NCBI RefSeq assembly: GCF_002043005.1
Contig: NZ_CP020330.1
Span: 3,800,001-3,864,000, forward strand
Source: Martelella mediterranea DSM 17316
GTDB lineage: Bacteria; Pseudomonadota; Alphaproteobacteria; Rhizobiales; Rhizobiaceae
DNA length: 64,000 bases
Direction: 5' to 3'
The translations under genes were made by a program, and so were the position numbers. Shown in pieces: positions 8,849 to 18,780 of this stretch. The notes below the pieces were generated by a model. The model saw nothing but the letters and a program-made list of their open reading frames with translations. It ran no database searches and had not been told where the DNA came from. How positions within the stretch are numbered: position 1 is the first letter of the stretch; every line of letters begins with the position of its first letter.

Positions 8849-10129
8849 ATGTTTGCCAGCCTGTTCTCCATCGCCAGCCTGATGCTGTCCACCTTTCTGA
8901 TGATGGTGGGCTACGGTTTGATGAACTATCTGGTGCCGGTGCGCGCCGTTGCCGAAGGCTGGTCGCCGCTGCTGATTTCGCTGATCGCGACCGGCTACAC
9001 GGTGGGCTTCACGCTTTCATGCATCGTCACGCCGACGCTTGTGCTGCGGGTCGGTCATGTGCGCGTGTTCGGCGCGCTGATCACGCTTCTGACAGCGGCA
9101 ATTCTCGCAAGCTCGCTGATGGTGGAATGGCAGGTGTGGGTGGCGTTGCGCGCCGTCGCCGGCTTTGCGGTTGCCGGCTGCTATCTGGTGATCGAGAGCT
9201 GGCTCAACGAGCGGGTGACCAACGAGACCCGCGGATCGATGTTCTCGGTCTACATGATCGTGACGCTCGGCGGAGCGATTGCCGGACAATATCTGGTGCC
9301 GCTCGGCGATCCCCGGACGACGACGCTGTTCATCGTCTGCGGGATATTGTTCGCGATATCGATCCTGCCGACCGCGCTGTCGACGGCGCAATCCCCGGCC
9401 CCGATCGCCAAGGTCCAGCTCGGGCTCGGCAAGCTCTACAGACGCTCGCCCGTCGCCTTCGTCGGCGCGATCCTGGCCGGCATCCTGTCCGGCACCTGGA
9501 GCAGTCTCGGCGGCGTCTATACCACCGGCAGCGGGCTTTCGACCGGACAGGGAGCAACGCTGCTCGCCTGCGTTCTGGCGGGCGGCGCGCTGGGCCAGAT
9601 ACCGATCGGCAGGATCTCGGACCTGACCGACCGGCGCTACGTCATGGTCGCCTGCGGAGCGGCGGGCGTGTTTTCCGCCTTCGCGATGTTCTTCATGACG
9701 CCACTGACGCCCAATCTGCTCTACATCACCGCCTTCATCGTCGGCTCGATGCTTTATCCGATCTATGCGCTGAACGTGGCCCATGCCAATGACCGCGCCG
9801 ATCCCAGCGAATATGTCACGATCTCCAGCTCGCTGATGGTGCTTTACGGCCTTGGCACGGTCGCCGGGCCGCTGATCGGCGGTGGCGCGATGGAGCTTGC
9901 CGGTCCGCGCGGGCTGATGCTCTATCTGGCCGTCGGCTTTGCGATTTACGGCGCCTATGCCGGCTGGCGCGTATGGCGCGGCAACCCGACCGTGCACCCC
10001 GATGACCGCGCGGACTTCCACGCGATCGCCGTCCCGATGCGCGGCACCGACCCCGCCGGCAGCATCGCCGTGGATTACGAGGAGGAATACGACCCCTCGA
10101 CCTTCGACGAAAACGCCCGCACCGGATAG
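8849..10129 (+). CDS. MFS transporter (YcaD-like)
   Basis: A 426-aa inner-membrane protein with about 12 hydrophobic segments in two halves of six, joined by a central loop (TALSTAQSPAPIAKVQLGLGKLYRR). MFS motif A-like sequence is present between segments 8 and 9 (GRISDLTDRRYVM). The segment ESWLNERVTNETRG after helix 5 and the general layout match the YcaD subgroup. The acidic C-terminal tail, about 50 residues long, is cytoplasmic. The substrate is unknown; many members are drug or metabolite exporters. It converges on the DMT gene, the two stop codons being about ten bases apart. Confidence 0.85.
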   Translation: MFASLFSIASLMLSTFLMMVGYGLMNYLVPVRAVAEGWSPLLISLIATGYTVGFTLSCIVTPTLVLRVGHVRVFGALITLLTAAILASSLMVEWQVWVALRAVAGFAVAGCYLVIESWLNERVTNETRGSMFSVYMIVTLGGAIAGQYLVPLGDPRTTTLFIVCGILFAISILPTALSTAQSPAPIAKVQLGLGKLYRRSPVAFVGAILAGILSGTWSSLGGVYTTGSGLSTGQGATLLACVLAGGALGQIPIGRISDLTDRRYVMVACGAAGVFSAFAMFFMTPLTPNLLYITAFIVGSMLYPIYALNVAHANDRADPSEYVTISSSLMVLYGLGTVAGPLIGGGAMELAGPRGLMLYLAVGFAIYGAYAGWRVWRGNPTVHPDDRADFHAIAVPMRGTDPAGSIAVDYEEEYDPSTFDENARTG

Positions 10130-10139
10130 AGGCTGCCGA

Positions 10140-11084
10140 TCAGTTCGGGTTCTGCGAGGATGAGACGCGGCGCAGGTTCCGGCGCTCGAGTCCCAGCTTG
10201 TGCTCGCGGTAGATGATGAATATGCCAGCGCCGACGACGATAACCGAGCCCGCCATGGTGTTCATGGTCGGTATCTCCCCGAAAACGAAGAGCGAGATGA
10301 ATATCCCAAAGATGATCGAGCTGTAATCGAAGGGCGCGATGGTGGAGGCGTCGGCGAAGCGGTAGGATTCGGTCATCATGATCTGCCCGGCGCCGCCGAA
10401 CAGACCGGAGGCGATCAGCAGCGCCAGCGGCAGCGCGGCAAGATCGCCCCAGCCGAACGGCAGGGTCGCAAGCGAGATCAGGGCGGCGAAGGTGGAGAAA
10501 TAGAGCGCGATGGTCGGTCCGGTCTCGGTCACCAGCAGCCTGCGCACCTGCACCATGGCCAGCGCGCCGAGGCAAGCGCCGGCAAGCACCATCACCACCG
10601 CCAGCGCCTCCGTCTCGCCGATCCCGCCCTGGCGGAACAGCGTCAGCTTGGGCCAGGAGATGATCAGCACGCCGAAAAGTCCAACCACGACCGCCGACCA
10701 GCGATAGATCCGCACGACCTCGCCGAGCAGCAGCGCAGCAAACACGACCGAGAGCAGCGGCAGGGCATAGCCGAGCGCGATCACCTCCGGCAGCGGCAGG
10801 TGCATGAGGCCATAAAATCCCATGCCCATGGAGGTGATTCCGATAAGACTGCGGACGAAATGTCCGAAGGGGCGAGAGGTCCTGTAGGCGCCCTTCAGTT
10901 CCCGACGCCAGGCGAGGTAGACAAGGATCGGCACGATGCCGAACAGCGAGCGATAGAAGGTCACCTGCCCCGGCGCGATGCCGCTGCCAGCAAGCTTGAT
11001 GCAGGTCTGCATGCACAGGAAGGCGATGATCGAGGACAGTTTCAGGATGATCCCGCGCAGGGGATCGTCAGGCGCTTGCGGCAT
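10140..11084 (-). CDS. EamA/DMT-family transporter
   Basis: A 314-aa inner-membrane protein with ten hydrophobic segments arranged as two EamA repeats. The first repeat starts at LRGIILKLSSIIAFLCMQTCIK; the second has the FGGAGQIMMTESYRFADAST and FDYSSIIFGIFISLFVFGE motifs typical of RhaT/EamA exporters. The start at 11084 (MPQAPDDPLRG) leaves out a 43-residue N-terminal extension without family character; a weak GGAAG lies upstream. Predicted metabolite exporter, substrate unknown. The gap to pepN (11085-11248) holds divergent promoters that I could not place exactly. Confidence 0.85.
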   Translation of the reverse strand: MPQAPDDPLRGIILKLSSIIAFLCMQTCIKLAGSGIAPGQVTFYRSLFGIVPILVYLAWRRELKGAYRTSRPFGHFVRSLIGITSMGMGFYGLMHLPLPEVIALGYALPLLSVVFAALLLGEVVRIYRWSAVVVGLFGVLIISWPKLTLFRQGGIGETEALAVVMVLAGACLGALAMVQVRRLLVTETGPTIALYFSTFAALISLATLPFGWGDLAALPLALLIASGLFGGAGQIMMTESYRFADASTIAPFDYSSIIFGIFISLFVFGEIPTMNTMAGSVIVVGAGIFIIYREHKLGLERRNLRRVSSSQNPN

Positions 11085-11248
11085 TCTGGGGCATTCTTCC
11101 CGTTCAGTAGGTTTAGGCCATCCATAGGCCAGATAGGGCGAGAATGCACAGATTTCCCGCCGCGAAGTCAAAGATTTGCTTTTTTGAACATTCGGCGCTT
11201 TCTTAGCGCACAAATCGCTCAGGCGCTGTGAAAGAGAATGAGGCTACA

Positions 11249-13891
11249 ATGCGTAACGACCGGATCGTCTATCTGAAAGACTATCGCCAGACGGACTTCA
11301 TCATCGAAAGCGTGGATCTGGTTTTCGAGCTTGGAGAGGAACTGACGACGGTCGGGTCGCAGATAAGGATGAAGCGCCGCCCGGGCGCCTCGCCCGATGC
11401 CCCGCTCGAATTTGTCGGAGACGGACTTCAGCTTGCGGGCCTCGCGCTTGACGGCAAGCCGCTGCTGCCCGAGCGCTACGAGTGCACCTCCGACCATCTG
11501 ACGATCAACGATCTGCCGGCCGACGACGCCTTCACGCTGACGATCAAGACCAATATCAATCCGACCGCCAACACCCAGCTTCTGGGGCTTTACCGCACCA
11601 ATGGCGTCTATTCGACGCAATGCGAGGCGGAGGGCTTTCGCCGGATCACCTATTTCTACGACCGGCCGGATGTGCTGACCGTTTACACGGTGACCATCAT
11701 TGCGGACAAGGCGAAGAACCCGCTGCTCCTGTCCAACGGCAACCTTGTCGAGGAACGCGACCTTGGCGACGGCCGGCATCTGGCGAAGTGGCACGACCCT
11801 TTCAGGAAACCGTCCTATCTGTTTGCGCTGGTGGCCGGCGATCTGGCGATGATCGAGGACCGTTTCACCACCATGTCGGGGCGCGCGGTGACGCTGCGCA
11901 TCTATGTCGAGCACGGCAAGGCGGAGCGCGCCGGCTATGCGATGGACGCGTTGAAGCGCTCGATGAAATGGGATGAGGAACGGTTCGGGCGCGAATATGA
12001 TCTCGACATCTTCATGATCGTCGCGGTCTCCGACTTCAACATGGGCGCGATGGAGAACAAGGGTCTCAACATCTTCAACGACCGGCTGATCCTGGCCGAT
12101 CCGGAAACCGCCACCGACGATGATTATGCCCGTATCGAGGCGGTGGTGGCCCACGAATATTTCCACAACTGGACCGGCAACCGGATCACCTGCCGCGACT
12201 GGTTCCAGCTCAGCCTCAAGGAGGGGCTCACCGTCTTCCGCGAGCACGAGTTTTCGGCCGACCAGCGGTCGCGGCCGGTGGTAAGGGTGGATGAGGTCAA
12301 GTTCCTGAGGGCGCACCAGTTCCCCGAGGATGGCGGCCCCCTCGCCCACCCGGTGCGGCCGACGCAGTACATGGAGATCGACAATTTCTACACGACCACC
12401 GTCTACGAAAAGGGATCGGAAGTCAGCCGCATGATCGCGACGCTGCTCGGAGAAGACGGGTTCCGCAAGGGCCTCGACCTGTTTTTCGACCGCCATGACG
12501 GCGGTGCGGTGACCATCGAGGACTATCTGAAATGCTTCGAGGATGCGACCGGCCGGGACCTCTCCCATTTCGCCCTCTGGTATCATCAGGCGGGAACGCC
12601 GGTGATCGCGGCACGCAGTTCCTATGACGCGGCCGAGGGGCGGCTGGAACTCACCTTGTCGCAGCACACGCCGCCAACGCCCGGCGAAAACGACAAGAAG
12701 CCGCTTTACATTCCCCTGCGCGTCGGGCTGATCAGCCCAAATGGCGACGACATGGAACCCTCCGCGGTGAGCGGCGGCGAGCGCACCGGCGATGTGCTGC
12801 ATCTGACGGAAAGCGAGCAGACCTTCGTGTTCGAGGGCCTCGGGGCGAAGCCGACGATCTCGCTCAACCGCGATTTTTCCGCGCCCGTGCGGGTGCGCTT
12901 CGATCAGCCGCGTGAGGATCGACTGAAAATCGCGGGCGCGGAAAGCGACCTTGTGGAGCGCTGGGATGCGATCAACGGGCTGGCGCTGGAGGTGCTTACC
13001 CACGCCACGGCGGCAGTGAGGGCCGGACGCAGCGTGGATACCGACAGCGCCCTCGCCTCGATCCTGATCGAGACGGCGGAAGACGGCGAGCTCGAACCGG
13101 CTTTCCGCGCGCTGGCGCTGACGCTGCCGAGTGAACTCGACATCGGTCGCGAGATCGGTGAAGACGTGGACCCGGACGCAATTCATCTCGCGCGGAAGGC
13201 GGTATTTTCGGCGATCGCCAATTCCGGACGCGCATCATTCGCCAGGCTCGTGGAGGAATTGCGGGAGGACAACGGTTTCAGCCCGGAGGCGGGAAGCGCC
13301 GGACGTCGGGCGCTGCGCAATGCGGCACTTGCCTATCTCGCCGAGGCCGAAAAATCGCCGCTGCCGGCCCGACAGGCCTATGACGCGGCGACCAACATGA
13401 CGGATATGATTGCAGCGCTTCGGATACTGGCGCACCAGTTTCCGGGTAGCGCAGAAACCAGCGCCGTGCTCGCCGATTTCCGGCAGCGTTTCGACGGCGA
13501 GCCGCTGGTGCTCGACAAATGGTTTACCGCCCAGGCAACCGTGCCCGGCGAAGCCACGCTGGACCGTGTGGCCGAACTGATGGGCGATGCGGCATTCGAC
13601 GAGGGCAATCCCAACCGCGTTCGCGCGCTGATCGGCGCTTTCGCCTCCTCCAATCCCACAGGTTTCAACCGTCCGGATGGCGCCGGCTACCGGTTCTTCG
13701 CGAACTTCATCCTCGCCACGGACCCGCGCAATGCCACGCTCACGGCGCGGATGATGACGGCCATGCGGTCGTTCCAGTCGCTTGAAGCCGGCCGGCGCGA
13801 GAAGGCGCGGGCGGAGATTGAACGCATTGCTGGCCAGGAAGACCTTTCCCGCAACCTGCGCGATATCGTCAACCGCATGTTGAAAAGCTGA
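11249..13891 (+). CDS. pepN: Aminopeptidase N (M1 family)
   Basis: Cytoplasmic zinc aminopeptidase that removes N-terminal residues during peptide turnover. The exopeptidase motif GAMEN is at residues 266-270, and the zinc site HEYFH is at 302-306 in VVAHEYFHNWTGNRIT, followed by the third ligand Glu in SLKEGLTVFREHEF. Length is 880 aa, as expected for the E. coli-type enzyme including the C-terminal alpha-helical domain. I use the ATG at 11249 (MRNDRIVYLKDYRQTDF), with GAGG eight bases ahead, over the GTG at 11228. It is followed, after 227 bases, by a PAS protein gene on the same strand. Confidence 0.95.
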   Translation: MRNDRIVYLKDYRQTDFIIESVDLVFELGEELTTVGSQIRMKRRPGASPDAPLEFVGDGLQLAGLALDGKPLLPERYECTSDHLTINDLPADDAFTLTIKTNINPTANTQLLGLYRTNGVYSTQCEAEGFRRITYFYDRPDVLTVYTVTIIADKAKNPLLLSNGNLVEERDLGDGRHLAKWHDPFRKPSYLFALVAGDLAMIEDRFTTMSGRAVTLRIYVEHGKAERAGYAMDALKRSMKWDEERFGREYDLDIFMIVAVSDFNMGAMENKGLNIFNDRLILADPETATDDDYARIEAVVAHEYFHNWTGNRITCRDWFQLSLKEGLTVFREHEFSADQRSRPVVRVDEVKFLRAHQFPEDGGPLAHPVRPTQYMEIDNFYTTTVYEKGSEVSRMIATLLGEDGFRKGLDLFFDRHDGGAVTIEDYLKCFEDATGRDLSHFALWYHQAGTPVIAARSSYDAAEGRLELTLSQHTPPTPGENDKKPLYIPLRVGLISPNGDDMEPSAVSGGERTGDVLHLTESEQTFVFEGLGAKPTISLNRDFSAPVRVRFDQPREDRLKIAGAESDLVERWDAINGLALEVLTHATAAVRAGRSVDTDSALASILIETAEDGELEPAFRALALTLPSELDIGREIGEDVDPDAIHLARKAVFSAIANSGRASFARLVEELREDNGFSPEAGSAGRRALRNAALAYLAEAEKSPLPARQAYDAATNMTDMIAALRILAHQFPGSAETSAVLADFRQRFDGEPLVLDKWFTAQATVPGEATLDRVAELMGDAAFDEGNPNRVRALIGAFASSNPTGFNRPDGAGYRFFANFILATDPRNATLTARMMTAMRSFQSLEAGRREKARAEIERIAGQEDLSRNLRDIVNRMLKS

Positions 13892-14118
13892 CGAAGGGCT
13901 TGCAAAAAAGTGCGTTCGGAGTCCTTGCCTTCGTAACCCATAACGCTAGCACGCCGCCAATAGCGGGATGCCGGAAGGACCGCGAACACAAAAAAGCCTT
14001 TTTATGCTTATGGTTAACAAAAGGTTCCCGCCAAGCGCTGGACAAGGCGAATCACGTTTGATTCACTAGGGCAGATTCGCAAAGGCGGTTTGCCGAATCA
14101 CACGAGGGAACCAGACCA

Positions 14119-15762
14119 ATGAAGAGATCGGACATGTGGGAACGCCCCACAGTCAACGGCAAGTTGCGCGCTCATGCGGGAACACAGCGGGCTTTCACCG
14201 CGGCGCAGCAGACGGGATTTGTCGGCATCGGCGGCTTCAGTCTGATTGAACGGCCGGCCATCGAACGGCTCCTCAAAAAGTCCATCCCCCTTCTTATCAT
14301 TGCCTTTCTCATCAGCGTGGCGGCGGCGCGCGGTCTGTCGCTGATGTCGAGCCATGAACGGATGGAAGAGGCCGTCCGCCAGGCGACCGAGTTGACCTCG
14401 GCCATGGCGCTCGCCTCGCTTGAGGACGAGCCTCGGCTTTTCGATCCGGCCAGTGCAACCGAAACCGCTCAGGAACTGAACGCGCTTGTCTCAGCCGGTT
14501 CCGATACCGATCTGGTGGTGATCGACACGACGGGCGTGGTGCTTGCCGCGACCGGCGCCAGCGCGAGCCTGACCGGGCGTCCACTTGCCGCCGTCTTTCC
14601 GGAACTGACCTCCGCGCGTCCCAGCCGTTCGTCAGGCGGCGTCGTGGAAACGCATATCAATGGCGTGCCGTATCAGGTTTCCATGCATCTGGCGGGCAGT
14701 GATGGCGGCATGGTGATCGCGCTGCATTCGATGCAGGCGATGAACGCCCTGTGGCGGGCGGAAATCAACCTCAACGTCACGCTGTTTGCGGCGATGGCGC
14801 TGCTGCTGCTGGTGGTGGTCTACGCCTATTACGCCCAGCTCAACCGCGCCGATCACACCGCCGAACTGATGCTGGAAAACGAGGCGCGACGCGACGGGAT
14901 GCTGGCCAATGGCGAAACGGGCCTCTGGTCATTCGATCCGCAGACCGGCCTTACCTTTCTGGATGGCTCGGCCGCAATGGCGCTGGGCCTCGGCACCGCG
15001 CCGCGGCAGCTTGCCCACAGGCAAATGCTTGCGCTGATCCATCCCGACGATCGCGCCGGCTTCTTCCGCAGGTTTGCACCGGCGGACACCGGGTTGGTTG
15101 AGGCGAGTTTCCGAATCCGCCAGCATGACGGTCGCTACACCCGCATCGATATCCGCGCCCATGCCGGCCAGACCGACGGCAGGATCGCGGTCAGCGGCAC
15201 GGCAATCCGCACGGCCAGCGCAAGCCGGCGGGAAGTCGAGACGGCCACGAAGCGCGCCAGCCTGTATCAGGCCGCCTTCGACGCCATGCCGCAGGCGCTG
15301 GCGCTCTGGGGCAAGGACGGCCGCCTCGAGCTTGCGAATGCCAGCTTCGCCGCAGCCTATGGCGTGGACGGCAGCGCCCGTCGCGACAGCCTTGTCGCCG
15401 ACGATGCCGTGGTGGTGCGCCGGATTTGCGGCGAAGACGCCGTGTCGAGCGAGATCAGGACGCCGGCCGGACACTGGCAGGCGTTAAGCGAAAGCCGGCT
15501 GCCGGATGGCGCACTGCTGACCGTCGGCTCCGACATAACCGCTTTCAAGAGCGATGAATGCCGCCTTCAGGGCGAACAGGCACGGCTGCGCGAAAAGGTC
15601 GCCGCCCTTGCCGCCGCGCGCCGCAGGCTGGAGCTGAAATGCGCCGCGCTCAACCGGGCGCTCGGCCGCGACATCCCGGTTCGCTACGATCCAGAAGTCG
15701 AGCTTTCGTCCGAAAGGACCACCCGCACAGCGGGGACGATCATCCGCAGGACCGTGGCGTAA
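14119..15762 (+). CDS. Membrane PAS-domain sensor protein lacking a kinase domain
   Basis: A 547-aa protein. One membrane helix is near residues 54-70 (IPLLIIAFLISVAAARG) and a second near 215-235 (VTLFAAMALLLLVVVYAYYAQ). Between them is an extracytoplasmic sensor of about 140 residues. Two PAS-like domains follow (~250-365 and ~375-480), then a short coiled coil (CRLQGEQARLREKVAALAAARRRLELK) and the C-terminus. The coiled coil is where a HisKA/HATPase module would normally begin, but none follows. The gene ends in an ordinary stop embedded in a palindrome. Either it signals through a partner or it is a truncated sensor kinase. It is convergent with glnE. Confidence 0.7.
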   Translation: MKRSDMWERPTVNGKLRAHAGTQRAFTAAQQTGFVGIGGFSLIERPAIERLLKKSIPLLIIAFLISVAAARGLSLMSSHERMEEAVRQATELTSAMALASLEDEPRLFDPASATETAQELNALVSAGSDTDLVVIDTTGVVLAATGASASLTGRPLAAVFPELTSARPSRSSGGVVETHINGVPYQVSMHLAGSDGGMVIALHSMQAMNALWRAEINLNVTLFAAMALLLLVVVYAYYAQLNRADHTAELMLENEARRDGMLANGETGLWSFDPQTGLTFLDGSAAMALGLGTAPRQLAHRQMLALIHPDDRAGFFRRFAPADTGLVEASFRIRQHDGRYTRIDIRAHAGQTDGRIAVSGTAIRTASASRREVETATKRASLYQAAFDAMPQALALWGKDGRLELANASFAAAYGVDGSARRDSLVADDAVVVRRICGEDAVSSEIRTPAGHWQALSESRLPDGALLTVGSDITAFKSDECRLQGEQARLREKVAALAAARRRLELKCAALNRALGRDIPVRYDPEVELSSERTTRTAGTIIRRTVA

Positions 15763-15776
15763 CGCCGGTTACGCCA
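15755..15776. terminator. Palindrome spanning two convergent stop codons
   Basis: Perfect 9-bp inverted repeat TGGCGTAAC / GTTACGCCA around a four-base loop. It contains the TAA of the PAS gene (15760-15762) and, on the other strand, the TAA of glnE (15769-15771). No T run follows on either strand, so it may be an mRNA-stabilising or weak bidirectional terminator hairpin. Confidence 0.5.
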
Positions 15777-18720
15777 GCGGCAAAAGCTTTTTGAAGATCG
15801 CGCGCACCTCATCAGCCGTATCGGTGATCAGCGCCTCCATGGCGTCGATATCAGGGCAATCCGAAAGTTTGCAAAGCCGGTCCAGAAGACCCGCAGGCGC
15901 GGTATCGGGCTTGAAGCCAGTGTTCAGGCAGGCGCGCGTGAGCTGGGCGATATCGGTGTAAAGCGCGAGCGCCTTTCGGCAGGCTTCGAGATCACCCGCA
16001 TTCATGAACTCCGGCCCGAACCGCACCAGCACGTCATCCGTGCTCATCGCCTCGCCGCCGCCGGCCTTTTCCCGCGGTTGTTCGGAGCCGAGGTGGCAGA
16101 ACTGGGCGATGAATTCGATATCGACCAGGCCGCCCGCAATCAGCTTCAGGTCCCAGATGCTCTTGGCCGGTTTGTCGCGCTCGATCCTGGCCCGCATTTC
16201 CGCTATATCGCGCGCCAGCGTTCCGCGATCGCGCGGCTTCACCAGAACCGCATCAATGACGGCGGCCGCGTCCTTCATCAGCGATGCATCACCGCACAGC
16301 GGATGGGCGCGCGACAGCGCCATATGCTCCCAGGTCCAGGCGTCGTTGAGCTGATACTTCTCGAAAGCCGCAAGACGGGTGGCGAGAGGCCCGGCATTGC
16401 CGGAGGGCCTCAGCCGCATGTCGACCTCGTAGAGCACGCCTTCGGCGGTGGGCGCGCTGAGCGCGGCCACCAGCCGCTGGGTCACGCGACCGAAGTAACG
16501 CGGCGCGTCGAGCGATTTCGGACCATCGGAGGAGCCGAGCGGGTCGTCACAATCGTAGAGCACGATCACATCGACATCCGAGCCGGCGGTCAGTTCGGCG
16601 CTGCCGAGCTTGCCCATGGCAAGCACCGCAACCCGCTGCCCCTCAAGCTTGCCGTGGGACTGTTCGATTTCCGACAGCACGCCGGCCAGCGCCTCTTCGA
16701 TCGCGAGCGTGGCAAGCACCGTCAACGCCCGGCCGGCGGCGAAACCACCGGTCGCGCCGGTCAAAAGACGGATGCCGATGAGGAAACGCTGTTCGGCGGT
16801 GAAAATCCTGAGGCGATCGAGCCGCTCCTCATAGATTTCAGCGCCGGCCATGAAGGCTTCGAGGCGGCCTGCGAGATAATCGCGCGTGGGAATTTCGGTC
16901 AGCAGCGCCGGATCGAGCATGCCGTCGACGATATGGGCGCGCGCCGCGATGATCTCGGCAAGGCGCGGGGCGGCGGACATGATCTCGACGAACAGAAGAA
17001 GCAGGTTGGGATTGCTCTTGAGCAGCGAGAAAAGCTGGATTCCCGCCGGAAGGCCGGAAAGAAAACGGTCAAACCGCAGCAGCGCCTCATCCGCGCGGCG
17101 GCTGGCGCCGAATGCTGCCAGCAGATCGGGCATGATCTCGGTCAGCCGCTGGCGGGCCTTGGTGCTCTGGGTGGCGCGGTAGCGGCCGTAATGCCAGGTG
17201 CGGATGATGCGGGCGATATCGGCCGGCCGCTCGAAGCCAAGCTTCGAAAGCGTCTCGAGCGTGCCGGGGTCGTCGTCCTCGCCGGTGAAGACGAGATTGC
17301 CGGTCTCGCCCGACAATGTCAGTTCCCGCTCGAACAGGCGGGCATAGCGCTTTTCGACGGTCTTCAGGTTCGCCACCAGCGCCTTTGCGAAGTCATCAGT
17401 CGTCTGGAACCCGCTCATGCGCGCGATCCGCAGCAGTTCTGCGTCATCTTCCGGGAGAATATGGCTCTGTTCGTCGCGCACCATCTGGATGCGATGCTCG
17501 ACATTACGCAGGAACCAGTAGGCAGCCTTCAGCTCATCGGCGGTCTGCCTGTCGACCCATCGGGCCTCGCACAAGGCGTCAAGGGCATCGACTGTGCGAC
17601 GGCAGCGCAGTTGCGGCATCCGCCCGCCGGCAATCAATTGCTGGGTCTGGGCGAAGAACTCGATCTCCCGAATGCCGCCGCGCCCGAGCTTGACGTTGTG
17701 GCCATGCACGGCGACGAGGCCGAAACCCTTGTGCGCGTGGATCTGCCGCTTGATCGAATGGATATCTGCAATCGCCGCATAATCGAGATATTTGCGGAAA
17801 ATGAAGGGCGCCAATTCGGAGAGGAACGCCTCGCCCGCGGCAATGTCGCCGGCGATGGGCCGCGCCTTGATAAAGGCGGCGCGCTCCCAGTTCTGGCCGC
17901 GGCTTTCATAATAGATCAGAGCCGCCTCGACAGGGATCGCGAGCGGCGTGGAGCCGGGGTCGGGCCGCAGGCGCAGATCCGTGCGGAACACATAGCCATC
18001 GCCGGTGCGCTCCTGCAGGATACGCACAAGCCGGCGCATCAGCCGCGGAAACAGCTCCCGCGCATCGTCGGGATCGATGATGATCCCGGCTTCAGGCTCG
18101 AAGAAGACGACGATATCGATGTCGGAGGAGTAGTTGAGCTCGTTCGCGCCGAGCTTGCCCATGCCGAGCACGACGACCCCGGAGTTTTCCGAAGGATCCT
18201 CTGAGGAAAGCAGCCTGATCTTGCCCTCGCCGGCGGCGGAGACGAGCAGATGGTCCAGCGTTGCGGCCACGGCGGCAGCGGCGAAACGGCTCAGGAGATC
18301 GGTCGTGACTTCGGCTTTGAAAATGCCGCCGAGATCGGCGAGCGCGGTGAGGAAGGCAACGCGCTGCTTGGACTGGCGAAGCCGCGTCATGATCTCGCCA
18401 TCGCCCTGCGAACCGCCTTCGGCGATCCAGGCAGTGCGCGCCTTTTCGATTTCGGCCTCGATTTGCGGGCCGATCGGCTGATCGATCCCGCAAAGGAGGT
18501 CCGGCCGTGAACGGAAGGTGTCGTGGAGAAAGGGTGAGAGCGCGAAAGCGGCCGCGAGAAAGGCGGTCAAAGAGGCCTCGGCGTCGGCGAGGACGGCCGG
18601 AAGACCATGGCTTTCGACCGCTTCGGCGAGTTCGCCCGCCGCTTCCCTGGCTGCCGCCTCGTCCAGTGCAAATATGCGTCCTGCCGCACTGTCGGCCAAG
18701 CGACCGTCGATCTCCTGCAT
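15769..18720 (-). CDS. glnE: Bifunctional glutamine synthetase adenylyltransferase/adenylyl-removing enzyme
   Basis: Adds AMP to, and removes it from, glutamine synthetase in response to PII, so it controls nitrogen assimilation. It is 983 aa with the duplicated nucleotidyltransferase layout. The N-terminal deadenylylase domain has GMGKLGANELNYSSDIDIVVF; the C-terminal adenylylase domain has AMGKLGSAELTAGSDVDVIVLYD. Helical linker and GlnD-type regions lie between (GGIREIEFFAQT and GGLVDIEFIAQF). The start at 18720 is supported by GGAGGAAGCT directly upstream; the frame-opening Met at 18756 is not. It lies downstream of the sensor kinase gene, separated by 60 bases, so it may share the degP-regulator transcript. 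Confidence 0.96.
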   Translation of the reverse strand: MQEIDGRLADSAAGRIFALDEAAAREAAGELAEAVESHGLPAVLADAEASLTAFLAAAFALSPFLHDTFRSRPDLLCGIDQPIGPQIEAEIEKARTAWIAEGGSQGDGEIMTRLRQSKQRVAFLTALADLGGIFKAEVTTDLLSRFAAAAVAATLDHLLVSAAGEGKIRLLSSEDPSENSGVVVLGMGKLGANELNYSSDIDIVVFFEPEAGIIIDPDDARELFPRLMRRLVRILQERTGDGYVFRTDLRLRPDPGSTPLAIPVEAALIYYESRGQNWERAAFIKARPIAGDIAAGEAFLSELAPFIFRKYLDYAAIADIHSIKRQIHAHKGFGLVAVHGHNVKLGRGGIREIEFFAQTQQLIAGGRMPQLRCRRTVDALDALCEARWVDRQTADELKAAYWFLRNVEHRIQMVRDEQSHILPEDDAELLRIARMSGFQTTDDFAKALVANLKTVEKRYARLFERELTLSGETGNLVFTGEDDDPGTLETLSKLGFERPADIARIIRTWHYGRYRATQSTKARQRLTEIMPDLLAAFGASRRADEALLRFDRFLSGLPAGIQLFSLLKSNPNLLLLFVEIMSAAPRLAEIIAARAHIVDGMLDPALLTEIPTRDYLAGRLEAFMAGAEIYEERLDRLRIFTAEQRFLIGIRLLTGATGGFAAGRALTVLATLAIEEALAGVLSEIEQSHGKLEGQRVAVLAMGKLGSAELTAGSDVDVIVLYDCDDPLGSSDGPKSLDAPRYFGRVTQRLVAALSAPTAEGVLYEVDMRLRPSGNAGPLATRLAAFEKYQLNDAWTWEHMALSRAHPLCGDASLMKDAAAVIDAVLVKPRDRGTLARDIAEMRARIERDKPAKSIWDLKLIAGGLVDIEFIAQFCHLGSEQPREKAGGGEAMSTDDVLVRFGPEFMNAGDLEACRKALALYTDIAQLTRACLNTGFKPDTAPAGLLDRLCKLSDCPDIDAMEALITDTADEVRAIFKKLLPLA

Positions 18721-18780
18721 AGCTTCCTCCGCAACGTCGTTCCTCCGCCTTAGCATTGACGGAGGAGAAGCAAAAGCCGC

